Source of the DNA: WHSW01 sp963742205
Lineage (GTDB): Bacteria; Actinomycetota; Thermoleophilia; Solirubrobacterales; 70-9
Assembly (NCBI GenBank): GCA_963742205.1
Contig: CAVUKZ010000002.1
Coordinates: 1-64,000, forward strand
DNA length: 64,000 nucleotides
Direction: 5' to 3'
Below, in pieces: positions 44,547 to 53,518 of this stretch; position 1 is the stretch's first letter; every line of letters begins with the position of its first letter. A program made the position numbers and the translations under genes. The notes under the pieces were generated by a model that searched no databases, was not told the DNA's origin, and worked only from the letters and a program-made list of their open reading frames with translations.

Positions 44547-46306
44547 TAGCCCTCGGCCTGCTGCTGTTCGGACTGGCTCTCGAGCCGAGCGTAACGGCCT
44601 CCGCTCGCTCGCAGCTCAGCCGGTGAGCCCATCTCCACGATCCGCCCGCGGTCGATGACGACGATCCGGTCCGCGCGCTGGATCGTGCTCAGCCTGTGTG
44701 CGATGACGATCGACGTCCGACCTTCCATCAAGCGCTCGATGCCCTCCTGTACGTGGGTCTCGGTTGCGACGTCGATGTTCGAGGTTGCCTCGTCGAGGAC
44801 CATGAGCCGGGGGTCAGTGAACATCGCGCGCGCCAGCGCGACCAGTTGCCGCTGGCCCGCCGACAGGCCGGCGCCGCCCTCGCCGAGCTGGGTCTCGAGG
44901 CCATCCGGCAGAGCCTCCAGGACGTCGAGTACGCCCACGCTCGCGGCGGCCGTCCGAGCGTCACCGTTGGCTGCATCCCTACCCCAGGCGATGTTGTCGG
45001 CAACGGTGCCGGGGAACAGGAAGGCCTCCTGCGGGACGTAGCCCACCTGGGCGCGCACGGAACGCAGATCGAGCTCTTGAAGATCGTGAGAATCGATCAC
45101 GATCCGGCCGCGCTGGGGTACGTAAAAGCCCATCAGCAGCTTGACGATCGTGCTCTTGCCGCAACCCGACTCGCCGACGAAGGCGACGCTCTCGCCCTGT
45201 GCAATGTCGAGGTCGATGTCGCGCAGGACCAACTTGTCCTCCACGTAGGCGAACGACAACCGCTCCAGCGACACCGCACCCGCCAGTTCGGGCGCCGGGG
45301 CTCGCCCCGGAAGCTGACCCGGGTCCTCCGGCGCGTCCAACAGGTCGCCGATCTGGTGTAGCGCGGTGATGCCCTGTTGCAGGACGGAGAACAGCCAGGC
45401 GAGCTGCGGCAGCGGAGCCATGGCCTGGCGCAGATAGGCGATGAAGGTGACGACCGTGCCCACCTCGAGTGCGCCGCCTGCGACCTCGTCGGCGGCGAAG
45501 GCGAGCACGGCCGCGATCCCCAGCGGCAGCGCAAACTCGGCCGTGGGACCAAAGAACTGGCTGAAGGTCATCGGGGTTTGGAACGCGAGCTCAGCGTCTT
45601 TGGTCGTCTTGTTGAATCCCTCGAGGTGGCGCTCCTCCTGGCCGAAGCCGCGCACCACGTCCTGGCCCGCGAACCCCTCCTGCGCGTAGGCGGTGACCGT
45701 CCCCATCGCGTTGCTGGCCTTCCCCCAACCCGGGCGGGTCCGGCGGTCGATCAGGATCGAGAGCACGGCGAGGAGCGGGAACACGAACAGGCTCACGATG
45801 GCCAGCCGCCAATCGAGGAGGGTCATCACGATCATCGTCCCGACCAGGATCAGGAGGCTCGACGTGAGTTGGTTGAGCCCCCCGGAGACGAGCGTGTTCA
45901 GGGACTCGACGTCGTTGGTCATCCGCGAGATCATGCGCCCGGCGCTCTCGCGGTCGTAGTAGCTCATCGGCAGCCGATGGAGCTTGGCCGCGATTCGCTC
46001 GCGCAGATCGACGAGCGCGCGAACCCCGACCTCTCCGATCATCAACGTCTCGACTGAGCTGGCGATCCACGAGATCGCGAGTGCGACGATCAGGGCGATC
46101 GCGATTACGACCAGATCCGAGCTCGACCCGGTGACGATCACGTTGTTGATCACCTGCCCTGCGAGGTAGGGCGGCACCAGGGCGGCGACGGTCGAGGTGA
46201 TCGTTGCCGCTACCGCGATCGCGATCTTGGGTCGCAGCGGTCGCAGCAGGTTCGCCAGCAGCGGCATGCCGGCCGGCGGCTTGCTCTCCCGTTCCGGTGC
46301 GCTCAT
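44546..46306 (-). CDS. ABC exporter half-transporter with consensus catalytic residues
   Basis: 586 aa: six-helix type IV exporter membrane domain (residues ~25-310) then an ATPase domain. Walker A GESGCGKST, Q-loop YVPQEAF, signature LSAGQRQ (usually LSGGQ), Walker B LMVLDEATSNID with catalytic Glu, H-loop IAHRLST. With its partner it should form a heterodimer. Its ATG overlaps the partner's stop (46303-46306). Part of a minus-strand operon: binding protein, ABC, ABC, sulfotransferase. Confidence 0.9.
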   Translation of the reverse strand: MSAPERESKPPAGMPLLANLLRPLRPKIAIAVAATITSTVAALVPPYLAGQVINNVIVTGSSSDLVVIAIALIVALAISWIASSVETLMIGEVGVRALVDLRERIAAKLHRLPMSYYDRESAGRMISRMTNDVESLNTLVSGGLNQLTSSLLILVGTMIVMTLLDWRLAIVSLFVFPLLAVLSILIDRRTRPGWGKASNAMGTVTAYAQEGFAGQDVVRGFGQEERHLEGFNKTTKDAELAFQTPMTFSQFFGPTAEFALPLGIAAVLAFAADEVAGGALEVGTVVTFIAYLRQAMAPLPQLAWLFSVLQQGITALHQIGDLLDAPEDPGQLPGRAPAPELAGAVSLERLSFAYVEDKLVLRDIDLDIAQGESVAFVGESGCGKSTIVKLLMGFYVPQRGRIVIDSHDLQELDLRSVRAQVGYVPQEAFLFPGTVADNIAWGRDAANGDARTAAASVGVLDVLEALPDGLETQLGEGGAGLSAGQRQLVALARAMFTDPRLMVLDEATSNIDVATETHVQEGIERLMEGRTSIVIAHRLSTIQRADRIVVIDRGRIVEMGSPAELRASGGRYARLESQSEQQQAEG

Positions 46307-48030
46307 CGTGCACCGACCAGCTTTCGGTAGTGGTCGCTCGACTCCAGCAGCTCGGCGTGGGTCCCGCGCGCGATCACCCGGCCGGCGTCCAGCACGATCA
46401 CCTGGTCGGCCTTGCTCAGCAGCACCGGCCGGTAGCCGACCATGATCCTCGTCGGGAGATGCTCGTCGCCCGGCGCGTGGAGCCGCTCGATCGCGGCAGC
46501 CTCCGTCAACGCGTCGAGCGCTCCGGTGGCGTTGTCGAGTAGCAGCACCGACGGCTCGGTGAGCAGCGCACGCGCCAGGGCGACCCGCTGTCGCTGCCCC
46601 CCCGAGAGCCCGGCGCCACGGTCGCCGATCACCGTGTCATACCCCTGTGGCTGCTCGCTGATGAACTCGTGGGCCTGGGCTCGGCGTGCCGCGGACTCGA
46701 TCTCCTCGGCGGTCGCAGCGGGGCGGGCGAAGGCGATGTTCTCGGCGATCGTTCCCGCGAACAGGAACTCGTCCGCTCCCGCTCTCGCGACGCCCTTTCG
46801 AAGCGAGGAGAGCTTGAGGTGATCAACCGAGTTCCCCTCGATCAGCACCCCGCCCTCGGCGGCGTCGGCGAGCCGGTTCACCAGCGACAGCAGCACCGAC
46901 TTGCCCGACCCCGTGGTCCCAACCACCGCCACGGTCCCACCGGCGGGGACGCTCAGGTCCACATCCTCGACCACGGTTCGGCCATCTGGCGACACGACGC
47001 TGACGCCCTGCAGGTCGACGGCGGCCGGACCGGGCGGCAGGTCCTCGTCCTCGGCGCTCGTCTGCAGCGGTTGCGCGAGCGCATCGGCCACGCGCGTCGC
47101 GCAGGTGATCGCGAGCTGCCCCTGGCCCAGCACCCTGCCCAGTGTCTGAATCGAGGGCACGAGCATGACCAGGTACGTGTAGAAGACGGCGAAGGTGACC
47201 ACCGAGATGTCACCCTGGATCGCCAGCAGCCCCCCCACGATCACCACTACGGCCGAGCCGAGGTTGGGAAGGATCACAACCGCGGGGCCGAAGAGCGCGA
47301 GCTTCCGGTTGCTCCGCAGCGCCTCCTCCAAGACCCGCCGGCTCGACTCGTCGAACCGGTTGAACTCGTGCTCCTCACGGGCGTCGCCGCGGATCGCGGC
47401 GACGCCCGTGATCGTCTCGGACATGACACCGGTTGTCTCCGCCATTCGCTGGCGGAGGTTCGCGATCAGCGGACCGACGCTGGTTCGGAAGCGAAAGGTC
47501 GCGATCACCGCCAGCGGGACCGGGATCAGGGCGAGCGCCGCCAGCGTCGGCTGGAGGATGAACATCACGGTCGCCGACAGCACGACGATCAGCCCGGACC
47601 CCATCAGGCGCGAGAGCTGGATGCCGAGAAAGTTCGAGATCGGGAGCAGATCCGAGGTCACGAGACTCACCAACTCGCCCGTGGTCCGCTGGCGCGCTAT
47701 CCGTGGCTCGATCGCCATCAGGTGCGCGTAGATGCGATCTCGCAGCTCCCGCTCGACCGTCAGCGAAACCCGCCCGGCGACAACTCCCTGGACGGCTTTC
47801 AGGGCGGCCAACACGCAGCCCAGAAGGGCGATCTCCGCGGCTGTCACAAGCACCGCGTCGGTCCGTCCGAGCGTGAGCTGATCCACGGCTACCCCGATCA
47901 GCAGTGGCATCGCGATCGTCCCGGCGACGAGCAGGGCCTGGATGCCCCCCAGCGCCGCAACGCGGCGCCGGTGGGGGCGGAGGGCCCAGATCAGGAGCCT
48001 CACGGGGGTTTTCGGCGGGGAATCGCTCAT
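46303..48030 (-). CDS. ABC exporter half-transporter with degenerate catalytic site
   Basis: 575 aa with the same exporter layout. Walker A VGTTGSGKSVLLS and signature LSGGQRQ are normal, but Walker B is VLLLDNATGALD (catalytic Glu replaced by Asn) and the H-loop is IMVGYRP (His replaced by Tyr). With the LSAGQ signature of the partner this makes one degenerate and one active ATP site, as known for heterodimeric exporters such as TmrAB or BmrCD. The ATG at 48030 overlaps the binding-protein stop (ATGA). The longer frame upstream is rejected. Confidence 0.9.
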   Translation of the reverse strand: MSDSPPKTPVRLLIWALRPHRRRVAALGGIQALLVAGTIAMPLLIGVAVDQLTLGRTDAVLVTAAEIALLGCVLAALKAVQGVVAGRVSLTVERELRDRIYAHLMAIEPRIARQRTTGELVSLVTSDLLPISNFLGIQLSRLMGSGLIVVLSATVMFILQPTLAALALIPVPLAVIATFRFRTSVGPLIANLRQRMAETTGVMSETITGVAAIRGDAREEHEFNRFDESSRRVLEEALRSNRKLALFGPAVVILPNLGSAVVVIVGGLLAIQGDISVVTFAVFYTYLVMLVPSIQTLGRVLGQGQLAITCATRVADALAQPLQTSAEDEDLPPGPAAVDLQGVSVVSPDGRTVVEDVDLSVPAGGTVAVVGTTGSGKSVLLSLVNRLADAAEGGVLIEGNSVDHLKLSSLRKGVARAGADEFLFAGTIAENIAFARPAATAEEIESAARRAQAHEFISEQPQGYDTVIGDRGAGLSGGQRQRVALARALLTEPSVLLLDNATGALDALTEAAAIERLHAPGDEHLPTRIMVGYRPVLLSKADQVIVLDAGRVIARGTHAELLESSDHYRKLVGAR

Positions 48031-49769
48031 CGGAGCGACGTGAAGGAGAGATCCCACTCGGCGAGCGACTCGTCGACGATCCCCTTGACGTCGTCCGAGC
48101 GCAGCAGCGGATAGCGATACCAGACGATCGGTATGGCCGGCGCGAGGCCCGTGATCGCCGAATCCGCCTCGGCCCACGCCTCCGCGCGGTCCGCGGCGCC
48201 GGTCGTCTCGTTCGCGTCCTCCATCGCGAGATTCGCGCTCGGGTCGTCGAGCAGAGACAGATTCGTGTTGGCGCGGTCGCGAATGACGGCCCCCGAGAAC
48301 AGCGGCGGCAGCACGCTCTCGGCGTCATCGAAGTCATTCAGCCAGTAGCCGTTTAGGCAGACCGCCGGGGTGGTCGCTCGCGTGGTGCACAGCTGATCGG
48401 TCCGCTTCGCGCCCATCAACCTCACCTCGAGCTCGATTCCGAGGCTCTGGAACGCCCGCTGTACGGAGCCGGCGAGGTCCCGCGTATAGGGCTGGTCGAC
48501 GCCGACCGCCTCGAGCGACGCGTTGCCGTCGTAGCGACCCGTGGAATAGCCGGCCTGGCGCATGTAGTCGCGCGCGAGCGCCACGTTGCCGTCGGGATCG
48601 GAAAGGAAGTCGAATCCCGGGCCCGCATACCCCCCGGCCTCCTCGAAGCCCGGCACGCCAGGTGGAATCCAGTGGGTCGGAATCCGACCCACCACCGCCC
48701 CGCCGACGGCGGCCCGGGCGCCCGCCGGGTTGAAGGCCGCGGTGACCGCCCGGCGTACGAGCACGTCGTCGAGCGGGGGCGCCTCGGTATTCAGCGTCAC
48801 GTAGGCGGTGGCGCTCGATTGAGCGAGGCGAATCTGATCGCCGAGCTTCGGCTTGGCGGTCTCGAGCAGGTCGCGGCTGGCGGCAAAATCGCCTGACACG
48901 GAGTCGTGGCCGTTCAGCACCTGCTCGCCGGCGCGGTCCTCGTCGGCCGCCGGCACGATCGAGATCGAGTCCAGGAAGGCCGGCCGGAAGTCGGTCTCGG
49001 GGTCCCAGGCGGGGTTGCGAACGAGGTCGAGCGAACGCGCGTCGGGCCCGGGCAGCTGCCCGCCGGCATCCGAATCGAATTGATACGGCCCGGTGGCGAC
49101 CAGGTGGCGGCCGTAGGTTGAGGTCGGGCGCTGGTCGTATTGGGCGGCGTACTCGCGCGGGACCGGCGCCGCGAGCGTCAGCGTGAGAGCCTGCGCGACC
49201 GAGCGAGCGACGGGTCGTTTGAGCTCGATCAGGAGGGTGTCGTCGTCGGGCGTCTGCAGGCCGGAGATGGTGTCCGCCCGCCCGTCTCGGAACGCCTGGG
49301 CCCCGCGGATCGAACGGAAGTAGATGGTGGCGATCCGGGAGTCGACGCTCGGCAGGAACCCTCGCTCGAGCCCGTAGGCGACATCGTCTGAGGTGACCAC
49401 TCGGTCAACGGGCGGAGCGAAGCGAACGTCGGGACGCAGGGTGAGCTCGATCTGCGTGCTGTCGTCGGAGATCTGAGGCGGACCGAGTGCGAGGTCGGGG
49501 ACGACCCCCCGCCCCGGCTCGAACGCATACGGCGTACGAAGAGTGTCGGAAAGCAACGAGATTCCGAACGGCGTGATGACCCGGGCTGGATCGAGCCCAC
49601 CCACCGGTCTAATCGCAACCACGGTGAGATGTCCGCCCCGCACCCCGGAGATCTCGTGGAGACGGGAGAGGACCACGCCGACGACCGCCAGCACCGTCAC
49701 GACCACCAGTACGGCGGTTGCCGAGCCGGCGATGACCAACGGGCGACGGGCTGGGCGCTGTTCGCTCAC
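48027..49769 (-). CDS. Family 5 extracellular solute-binding protein (oligopeptide type)
   Basis: 580 aa. An N-terminal membrane helix (VIAGSATAVLVVVTVLAVVG) rather than a lipobox suggests a tethered protein. DppA/OppA-like features: AIRPVGGLDPARVITPFG, RPDVRFAPPVDRVVTSDDVA, LVATGPYQFD, NPAWDPETDFRPAFLDSISI, DVLVRRAVTAAFN and APAIPIVWYR. Such proteins normally feed importers, yet the overlapping downstream genes are exporters, which is unusual. It heads the operon; the GTG start is followed by a typical basic N-terminus. Confidence 0.85.
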   Translation of the reverse strand: MSEQRPARRPLVIAGSATAVLVVVTVLAVVGVVLSRLHEISGVRGGHLTVVAIRPVGGLDPARVITPFGISLLSDTLRTPYAFEPGRGVVPDLALGPPQISDDSTQIELTLRPDVRFAPPVDRVVTSDDVAYGLERGFLPSVDSRIATIYFRSIRGAQAFRDGRADTISGLQTPDDDTLLIELKRPVARSVAQALTLTLAAPVPREYAAQYDQRPTSTYGRHLVATGPYQFDSDAGGQLPGPDARSLDLVRNPAWDPETDFRPAFLDSISIVPAADEDRAGEQVLNGHDSVSGDFAASRDLLETAKPKLGDQIRLAQSSATAYVTLNTEAPPLDDVLVRRAVTAAFNPAGARAAVGGAVVGRIPTHWIPPGVPGFEEAGGYAGPGFDFLSDPDGNVALARDYMRQAGYSTGRYDGNASLEAVGVDQPYTRDLAGSVQRAFQSLGIELEVRLMGAKRTDQLCTTRATTPAVCLNGYWLNDFDDAESVLPPLFSGAVIRDRANTNLSLLDDPSANLAMEDANETTGAADRAEAWAEADSAITGLAPAIPIVWYRYPLLRSDDVKGIVDESLAEWDLSFTSLR

Positions 49770-49804
49770 CTCAGGCCGTCGAAGTGTCTCGCGTCACGCC
49801 TCGC

Positions 49805-50005
49805 TTAGGCACTCGACGGGACGCTATCTAGCGGAACACCGGGATCGAAAGGCTGCTGATCGGACTGACAGACCGTGCCCGGTGGTGGGGTGATCAGATC
49901 GACCAGGTATTCGGTCATCGCCTCGTCGACGCACATGCTCGGGTCTTCGGCGAACGTGTGGCCGTAGCCCTCGTGGGTGAGCAGGACCGCGTTGCCCAAC
50001 TGAGT
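49805..50005 (-). pseudogene. Alpha/beta hydrolase (TAP-like) C-terminal fragment
   Basis: About 67 codons: LGNAVLLTHEGYGHTFAEDP then SMCVDEAMTEYLVDLITPPP and GTVCQSDQQPF. This is the C-terminal end of tripeptidyl-aminopeptidase-type hydrolases (catalytic His in GYGHT). Everything upstream, including the nucleophile, is missing; the sequence changes abruptly near 50008. It is a remnant inside the putative island. Confidence 0.6.
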
Positions 50006-50110
50006 TCGTGGGACTCCCCTTCAGCTACAGACTGCCCAGCAACTCTGCGTCGACCCTAATCGCCCGAACGGACCGCGGTCAAGGAGATCAAGGCGACATA
50101 TGATCCGGTC

Positions 50111-51350
50111 ATGAGCAAGCTGCGGGGGTGCGCGATCCGACCGTGGCCTTGGGTTGCAGTCGCGCTCGCCGGCGCCTCTCTGTTTGTGGCGGCCACGGCC
50201 GCGGCCCCGCGGGGCGAGCGACAAGGTCGCAAGCACCAGCACCGCGGCAGCGCGCGAGGGGCTCGTCGACATTCCGGGTGGCCGCAAGCTCTACCTCGAG
50301 TGCCGCGGCAAGGGTGGCCCCACGGTCGTCCTCGTCTCCGGCGTGGGCGATGGGGGTGACGTCTGGAGCTCTCTCAACCCGGGCGTGAAAGGGCCCGCGG
50401 TCTTCCCCGGGGTCGCCCGGCTTACTCGCGTCTGTGTATACGACCGCCCGAACACGTATCTGCAGACTGACCAACCAGGGAGGAGCGACCCGGTCCATCA
50501 GCCCCAGGGTGCGGGGCGGGCGGTCAGCGACCTGCATGCGCTGCTGCGCGCCGCGGATATCCCCGGGCCGTACGTGCTGGTCGCCCACTCCTACGGCGGC
50601 CTGATCGCGCGCCTTTACGCCAGCACGCACCCACGCCAGGTGGCGGGGCTCGTGCTGGTCGATGCCGCGAACGAGCTGATCCGCAGCCTGTTCACGGCCG
50701 AGCAGTTTGCCGCCCTCGCGCGCGCCACCCTCGAGCCCGTCCCCGGCTTGGATCCTCCTTTCGAGCTGTTCGACATAACTCGTAGCTACGACCAGATGGC
50801 GCGCGCGAAGGCAGCCCGGCCGCTGCGCCCGACCCTGCCGCTGGTCGTCCTCAGCCGCGGGCTCTCGGAACCCGGGGGGCCGGATGACCTGCTGCCGCCG
50901 GGGTTCCCGGATTCCGTGACCCTCGAGCGGGCGTGGCATACGGCGCAGGACCTGCTCGGCGCGATCCTGCCGTACGCCCGCCACGTGATCGCCCGAAGGA
51001 GCGCGCACTACATCCAGACGTCACAGCCGAAGCTCGTGATCGATGCGGTCCGGCGGGAGCTCAGGATGCTACGAGCGGTGGCGGTGCGCTGTCGGGGCGG
51101 CCCGAACCTCTGTCGGGCGAGGGTGAGCCTGGCCGGCGGCGCAAGCAACAAGAAGGTGGTGGTCCGCCTGCCGGACACCGACCTCCGCCTCTCCTCCGTG
51201 CGCCCTAACCGCGGCTCGCTGCGCGGCGCCTACGGGCTGTCCGCCAACCGTCTGCGCGCCGGGGGCTCGGAGTACGTGTTCAGGCTCAACGCCGCGCAGT
51301 CGATCCGACGCGGCTCCGATCTGATTCTCTCGTTCCGCGCGATCGGATGA
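50111..51350 (+). CDS. Secreted alpha/beta hydrolase with C-terminal accessory domain (one frame break)
   Basis: About 412 aa. Signal peptide WPWVAVALAGASLFVAATAAA; then a one-base insertion near 50213 moves into the frame carrying LVDIPGGRKLYLECRGKGGP, oxyanion-type VVLVSGVGDGG, nucleophile LVAHSYGGLIARLYA (Ser) and a C-terminal His in RRSAHYIQTSQP. The last ~85 residues form a separate beta domain with a disulfide-type CRGGPNLCRARV. An extracellular esterase or lipase is likely. It abuts the intact tRNA-Pro at the right end of the island. Confidence 0.75.
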
Positions 51351-51416
51351 TGCGGGCACCCCCGCTGCCCGATAGGGGACAGCGGGGACACGCGGGGAAC
51401 ACGGGAGTCCGTGTCT

Positions 51417-51463
51417 AGTCGGGGCGACTGGATTTGAACCAGCGACCGCCCGGCCCCCAGCCG
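51417..51463. repeat. tRNA-Pro 3' half, putative att site (right)
   Basis: Second copy of the perfect 47-bp repeat at 41479-41525, here as part of the intact tRNA-Pro gene. Confidence 0.85.
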
Positions 51464-51492
51464 GGTGCGCTACCAGACTGCGCCACGCCCCG
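51419..51492 (-). tRNA. tRNA-Pro (GGG anticodon)
   Basis: 74 nt on the minus strand. Acceptor stem CGGGGCG/CGCCCCG with discriminator A; D-arm GCGCAGTCTGGTAGCGC; anticodon stem CCCGG/CCGGG with loop CTGGGGG giving anticodon GGG; T-arm GCTGG-TTCAAAT-CCAGT. The CCA end is not encoded. The 3' half is repeated at 41479-41525. Confidence 0.95.
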
Positions 51493-51610
51493 TGACTGCT
51501 GCGGATGTTACGGAAGCGCGCCGTCTCTGTGACAACGCTCGGAACTGCTCTGGGACCCGTGCGTGACGACCGCCTTCGCCGTCCGGGCGGCGTGGTTCCG
51601 TGGACAAGCG

Positions 51611-52051
51611 ATGAGACGTTGCGGCCGCTGCGGAGAGCTGAAGCCCGTTGAGGAGTTCGCCTGGCGCCGGAAGAACCGCGGCCAGCGCCACAACTACTGC
51701 CGGCCGTGCCACGCCGCATATCACCGCCAGCACTACCTCGCGAATCGCCAGCGCTACATCGACCAGGCGCAGGCGAACAAGCGGCGCGCCCGGCGCGAGA
51801 AGACCGAGCAACTCCTCGCCTACTTGGCGACCCATCCCTGCATCGACTGCGGGGAGACGGATCCGCTCGTCCTCGAGTTCGACCACATCAGCGACGACAA
51901 GTCGTTCGAGGTTGCGCGTGCCATGTCTGACAGGAGCTGGTCAGCGATCCTCGACGAGATCGCGAAGTGCGAGGTGGTCTGCGCGAACTGCCACCGTCGC
52001 CGGACTTACCGTCGCAGGGGGGCTCTGCGAGTGGTCCTGACCGAGGGATAA
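51611..52051 (+). CDS. HNH-type zinc-finger endonuclease-like protein
   Basis: About 146 aa from the ATG at 51611. An N-terminal zinc ribbon CGRCGELKPVEEFAWRRK is paired with YCRPCHAAYHRQHY, then a basic helix. The C-terminal HNH-like core is PCIDCGETDPLVLEFDHIS with VVCANCHRRRTYRR. Family members are putative nucleases of unknown role, often found singly in actinobacterial chromosomes. The upstream frame extension to 51563 lacks family sequence. It lies 118 bp from the tRNA-Pro, just outside the putative island. Confidence 0.8.
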   Translation: MRRCGRCGELKPVEEFAWRRKNRGQRHNYCRPCHAAYHRQHYLANRQRYIDQAQANKRRARREKTEQLLAYLATHPCIDCGETDPLVLEFDHISDDKSFEVARAMSDRSWSAILDEIAKCEVVCANCHRRRTYRRRGALRVVLTEG

Positions 52052-52187
52052 AGCGGGCGACCAGGGTCGAACTGGCTCCTCGAGCTTGGAAGGCTCACGT
52101 GCAACCGTTAACACCTCGCCCGCGTGCGCCCGATCATAGGACCCGGCGCGCGAGCGCCTGCCCACCGCGCGCCACGAAGCAGCGACG

Positions 52188-52770
52188 TCAGTCGACCCGC
52201 AGGCCGAAGTCCACGGTGTAGATGCCGCCCGGCGCGTTGTCGCCGCCCGGCGTCCCGGTGTCGAAGCCGATCCCGACCTCGCGGAAGCTGCGGTTGAGGA
52301 TGTTCGCGCGGTGCGGAGGGCTGTCCATCCACGCGGCGACGATCGCCGCCGGGCTACCGCGCCAGTCCGCGCCCCAGGCGAGGTTCTCGCCATAGACCCA
52401 CCGCGTCAGGCCGCCGCCCAGGTAGCCGACGCGCTCCAGCCGCCGGCCGAGGTCGCTTTCGCCGGAGCAGGTGTGGTCGAAGCAGCCAGTGCCATCCATG
52501 CGGCCGTTGTGCTGCTGCGCGGCGCGGTCGAGCCGTGTTGTCCGGGCGCAGGTCAGGCAACCCGGCCCGATCACGTCTTTGGTTCAGCAGGCAAACGATC
52601 GCGCGGCGGGCGTCGTCGGAGTGCAGCTTGGAGGGGTCGGACTTCCCGAAGCGGTCGCAGGCGCTCGCCGAGGCCGCCGGGGTCGAGACCGACGCCGCCC
52701 AGACGAGCAGCGCGAGCGCGAACCCGGCCAGTAGAGCCGAGCGCGCGGTCTTTTCGACTCCGATCCCCAT
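52188..52770 (-). CDS. Secreted CAP (SCP/PR-1) domain protein 1 (one frame break)
   Basis: About 193 aa after removing a one-base insertion near 52545. Signal peptide ending ASA, then LHSDDARRAIVCLLNQRRDR, RMDGTGCFDHTCSGE (CAP His), WVYGENLAWG (CAP Glu-Asn) and AAWMDSPPHRANILN (second His). These are the conserved CAP cavity residues. Actinobacterial members are secreted and poorly characterised. A paralogue lies directly upstream on the same strand. Confidence 0.8.
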
Positions 52771-52820
52771 CGCAAGCCGAATCGGCCGGCAAGCGACAGG
52801 CGGTTAGGACGGTGGACGAA

Positions 52821-53399
52821 TTAGGGAGTCCGCTGGCCGAAGACGACGGCGAAGGTTGCGAATCCGTCCTCGCACTTGGCCTCGACCCGCTTGTGCACGA
52901 CGCCCACGCCGATGTCGTCGAAGTCCTTGTCCAGGATGTTGATGCGGTGGAAGCGAACGTCAAGCCACCCGGCCACCATCGCCTCGGCGCTCAGGCCGCA
53001 GCCGGTGTTCTCGGCGAACTGCCACGAGGAGGCGCCGTTGAAGTAGCCGGCGTGGCGCAGGCGGCCCTCGAGGTCGTCCTCGCCCTGGCAGCGGTGGGCG
53101 AGGCAATCGGTCGCGACCATCGTCTTCGCATGCGCCTGACCCGCCTTCTGCAGGGCGTGGCGGCGAGCGAGCTTGCCGAACCCGTGCACCGCCCGCTCGG
53201 TGTTGATCAGGCAGCGGACCGACTTGCGCAGCTTCTTCGACGAGGTCTCGGCGGCCGGCGCGTCCGCGCCCTTGCACGACGCACCGCGCGCCACCTGGGG
53301 CGCCGCGCCGACGGCCGGCGCACCGAGCAGCGCGGCGACGACCGCCGCGAGGAGCGCGGCGGCCACGAGCGCGGATAGCGGTGCTGGCTTACGCCCCAT
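52821..53399 (-). CDS. Secreted CAP (SCP/PR-1) domain protein 2
   Basis: 192 aa. A signal peptide ends GAPAVGA. CAP core: KSVRCLINTERAVHGFGKLA, ATDCLAHRCQGEDDLEGRLR (His), SSWQFAENTGCG (Glu-Asn) and WLDVRFHRINILDKDF (His). Two to three cysteine pairs suggest an extracellular protein. It shares the domain order of its neighbour at 52188-52770, so tandem duplication followed by divergence is likely. The ATG at 53399 is preferred over one two codons upstream. Confidence 0.85.
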   Translation of the reverse strand: MGRKPAPLSALVAAALLAAVVAALLGAPAVGAAPQVARGASCKGADAPAAETSSKKLRKSVRCLINTERAVHGFGKLARRHALQKAGQAHAKTMVATDCLAHRCQGEDDLEGRLRHAGYFNGASSWQFAENTGCGLSAEAMVAGWLDVRFHRINILDKDFDDIGVGVVHKRVEAKCEDGFATFAVVFGQRTP

Positions 53400-53518
53400 G
53401 GTCATCGCTGGAAGAAATTAGCGCGCCCCTGCCGGCGCGCTTACTTAACGCAACCCCGGTCGTACGCACGAGTTGCGGGGGCGCGGAGCGGTTCGGGCAC
53501 TGCATTACGCTGCCGCCG

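Larger units (their letters stand above)
41479..51463. mobile_element. Putative tRNA-Pro-integrated genomic island (~9.9 kb)
   Basis: It is bounded by a perfect 47-bp direct repeat: a partial tRNA-Pro on the left and the intact tRNA-Pro on the right, whose 3' end faces into the region. Contents: sulfotransferase, primase-polymerase/ankyrin protein, second sulfotransferase, two ABC exporters, family-5 binding protein, hydrolase fragment, hydrolase. No integrase, excisionase or relaxase was found, so the element is either decayed, dependent on a helper, or bounded by an older event. Confidence 0.6.
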
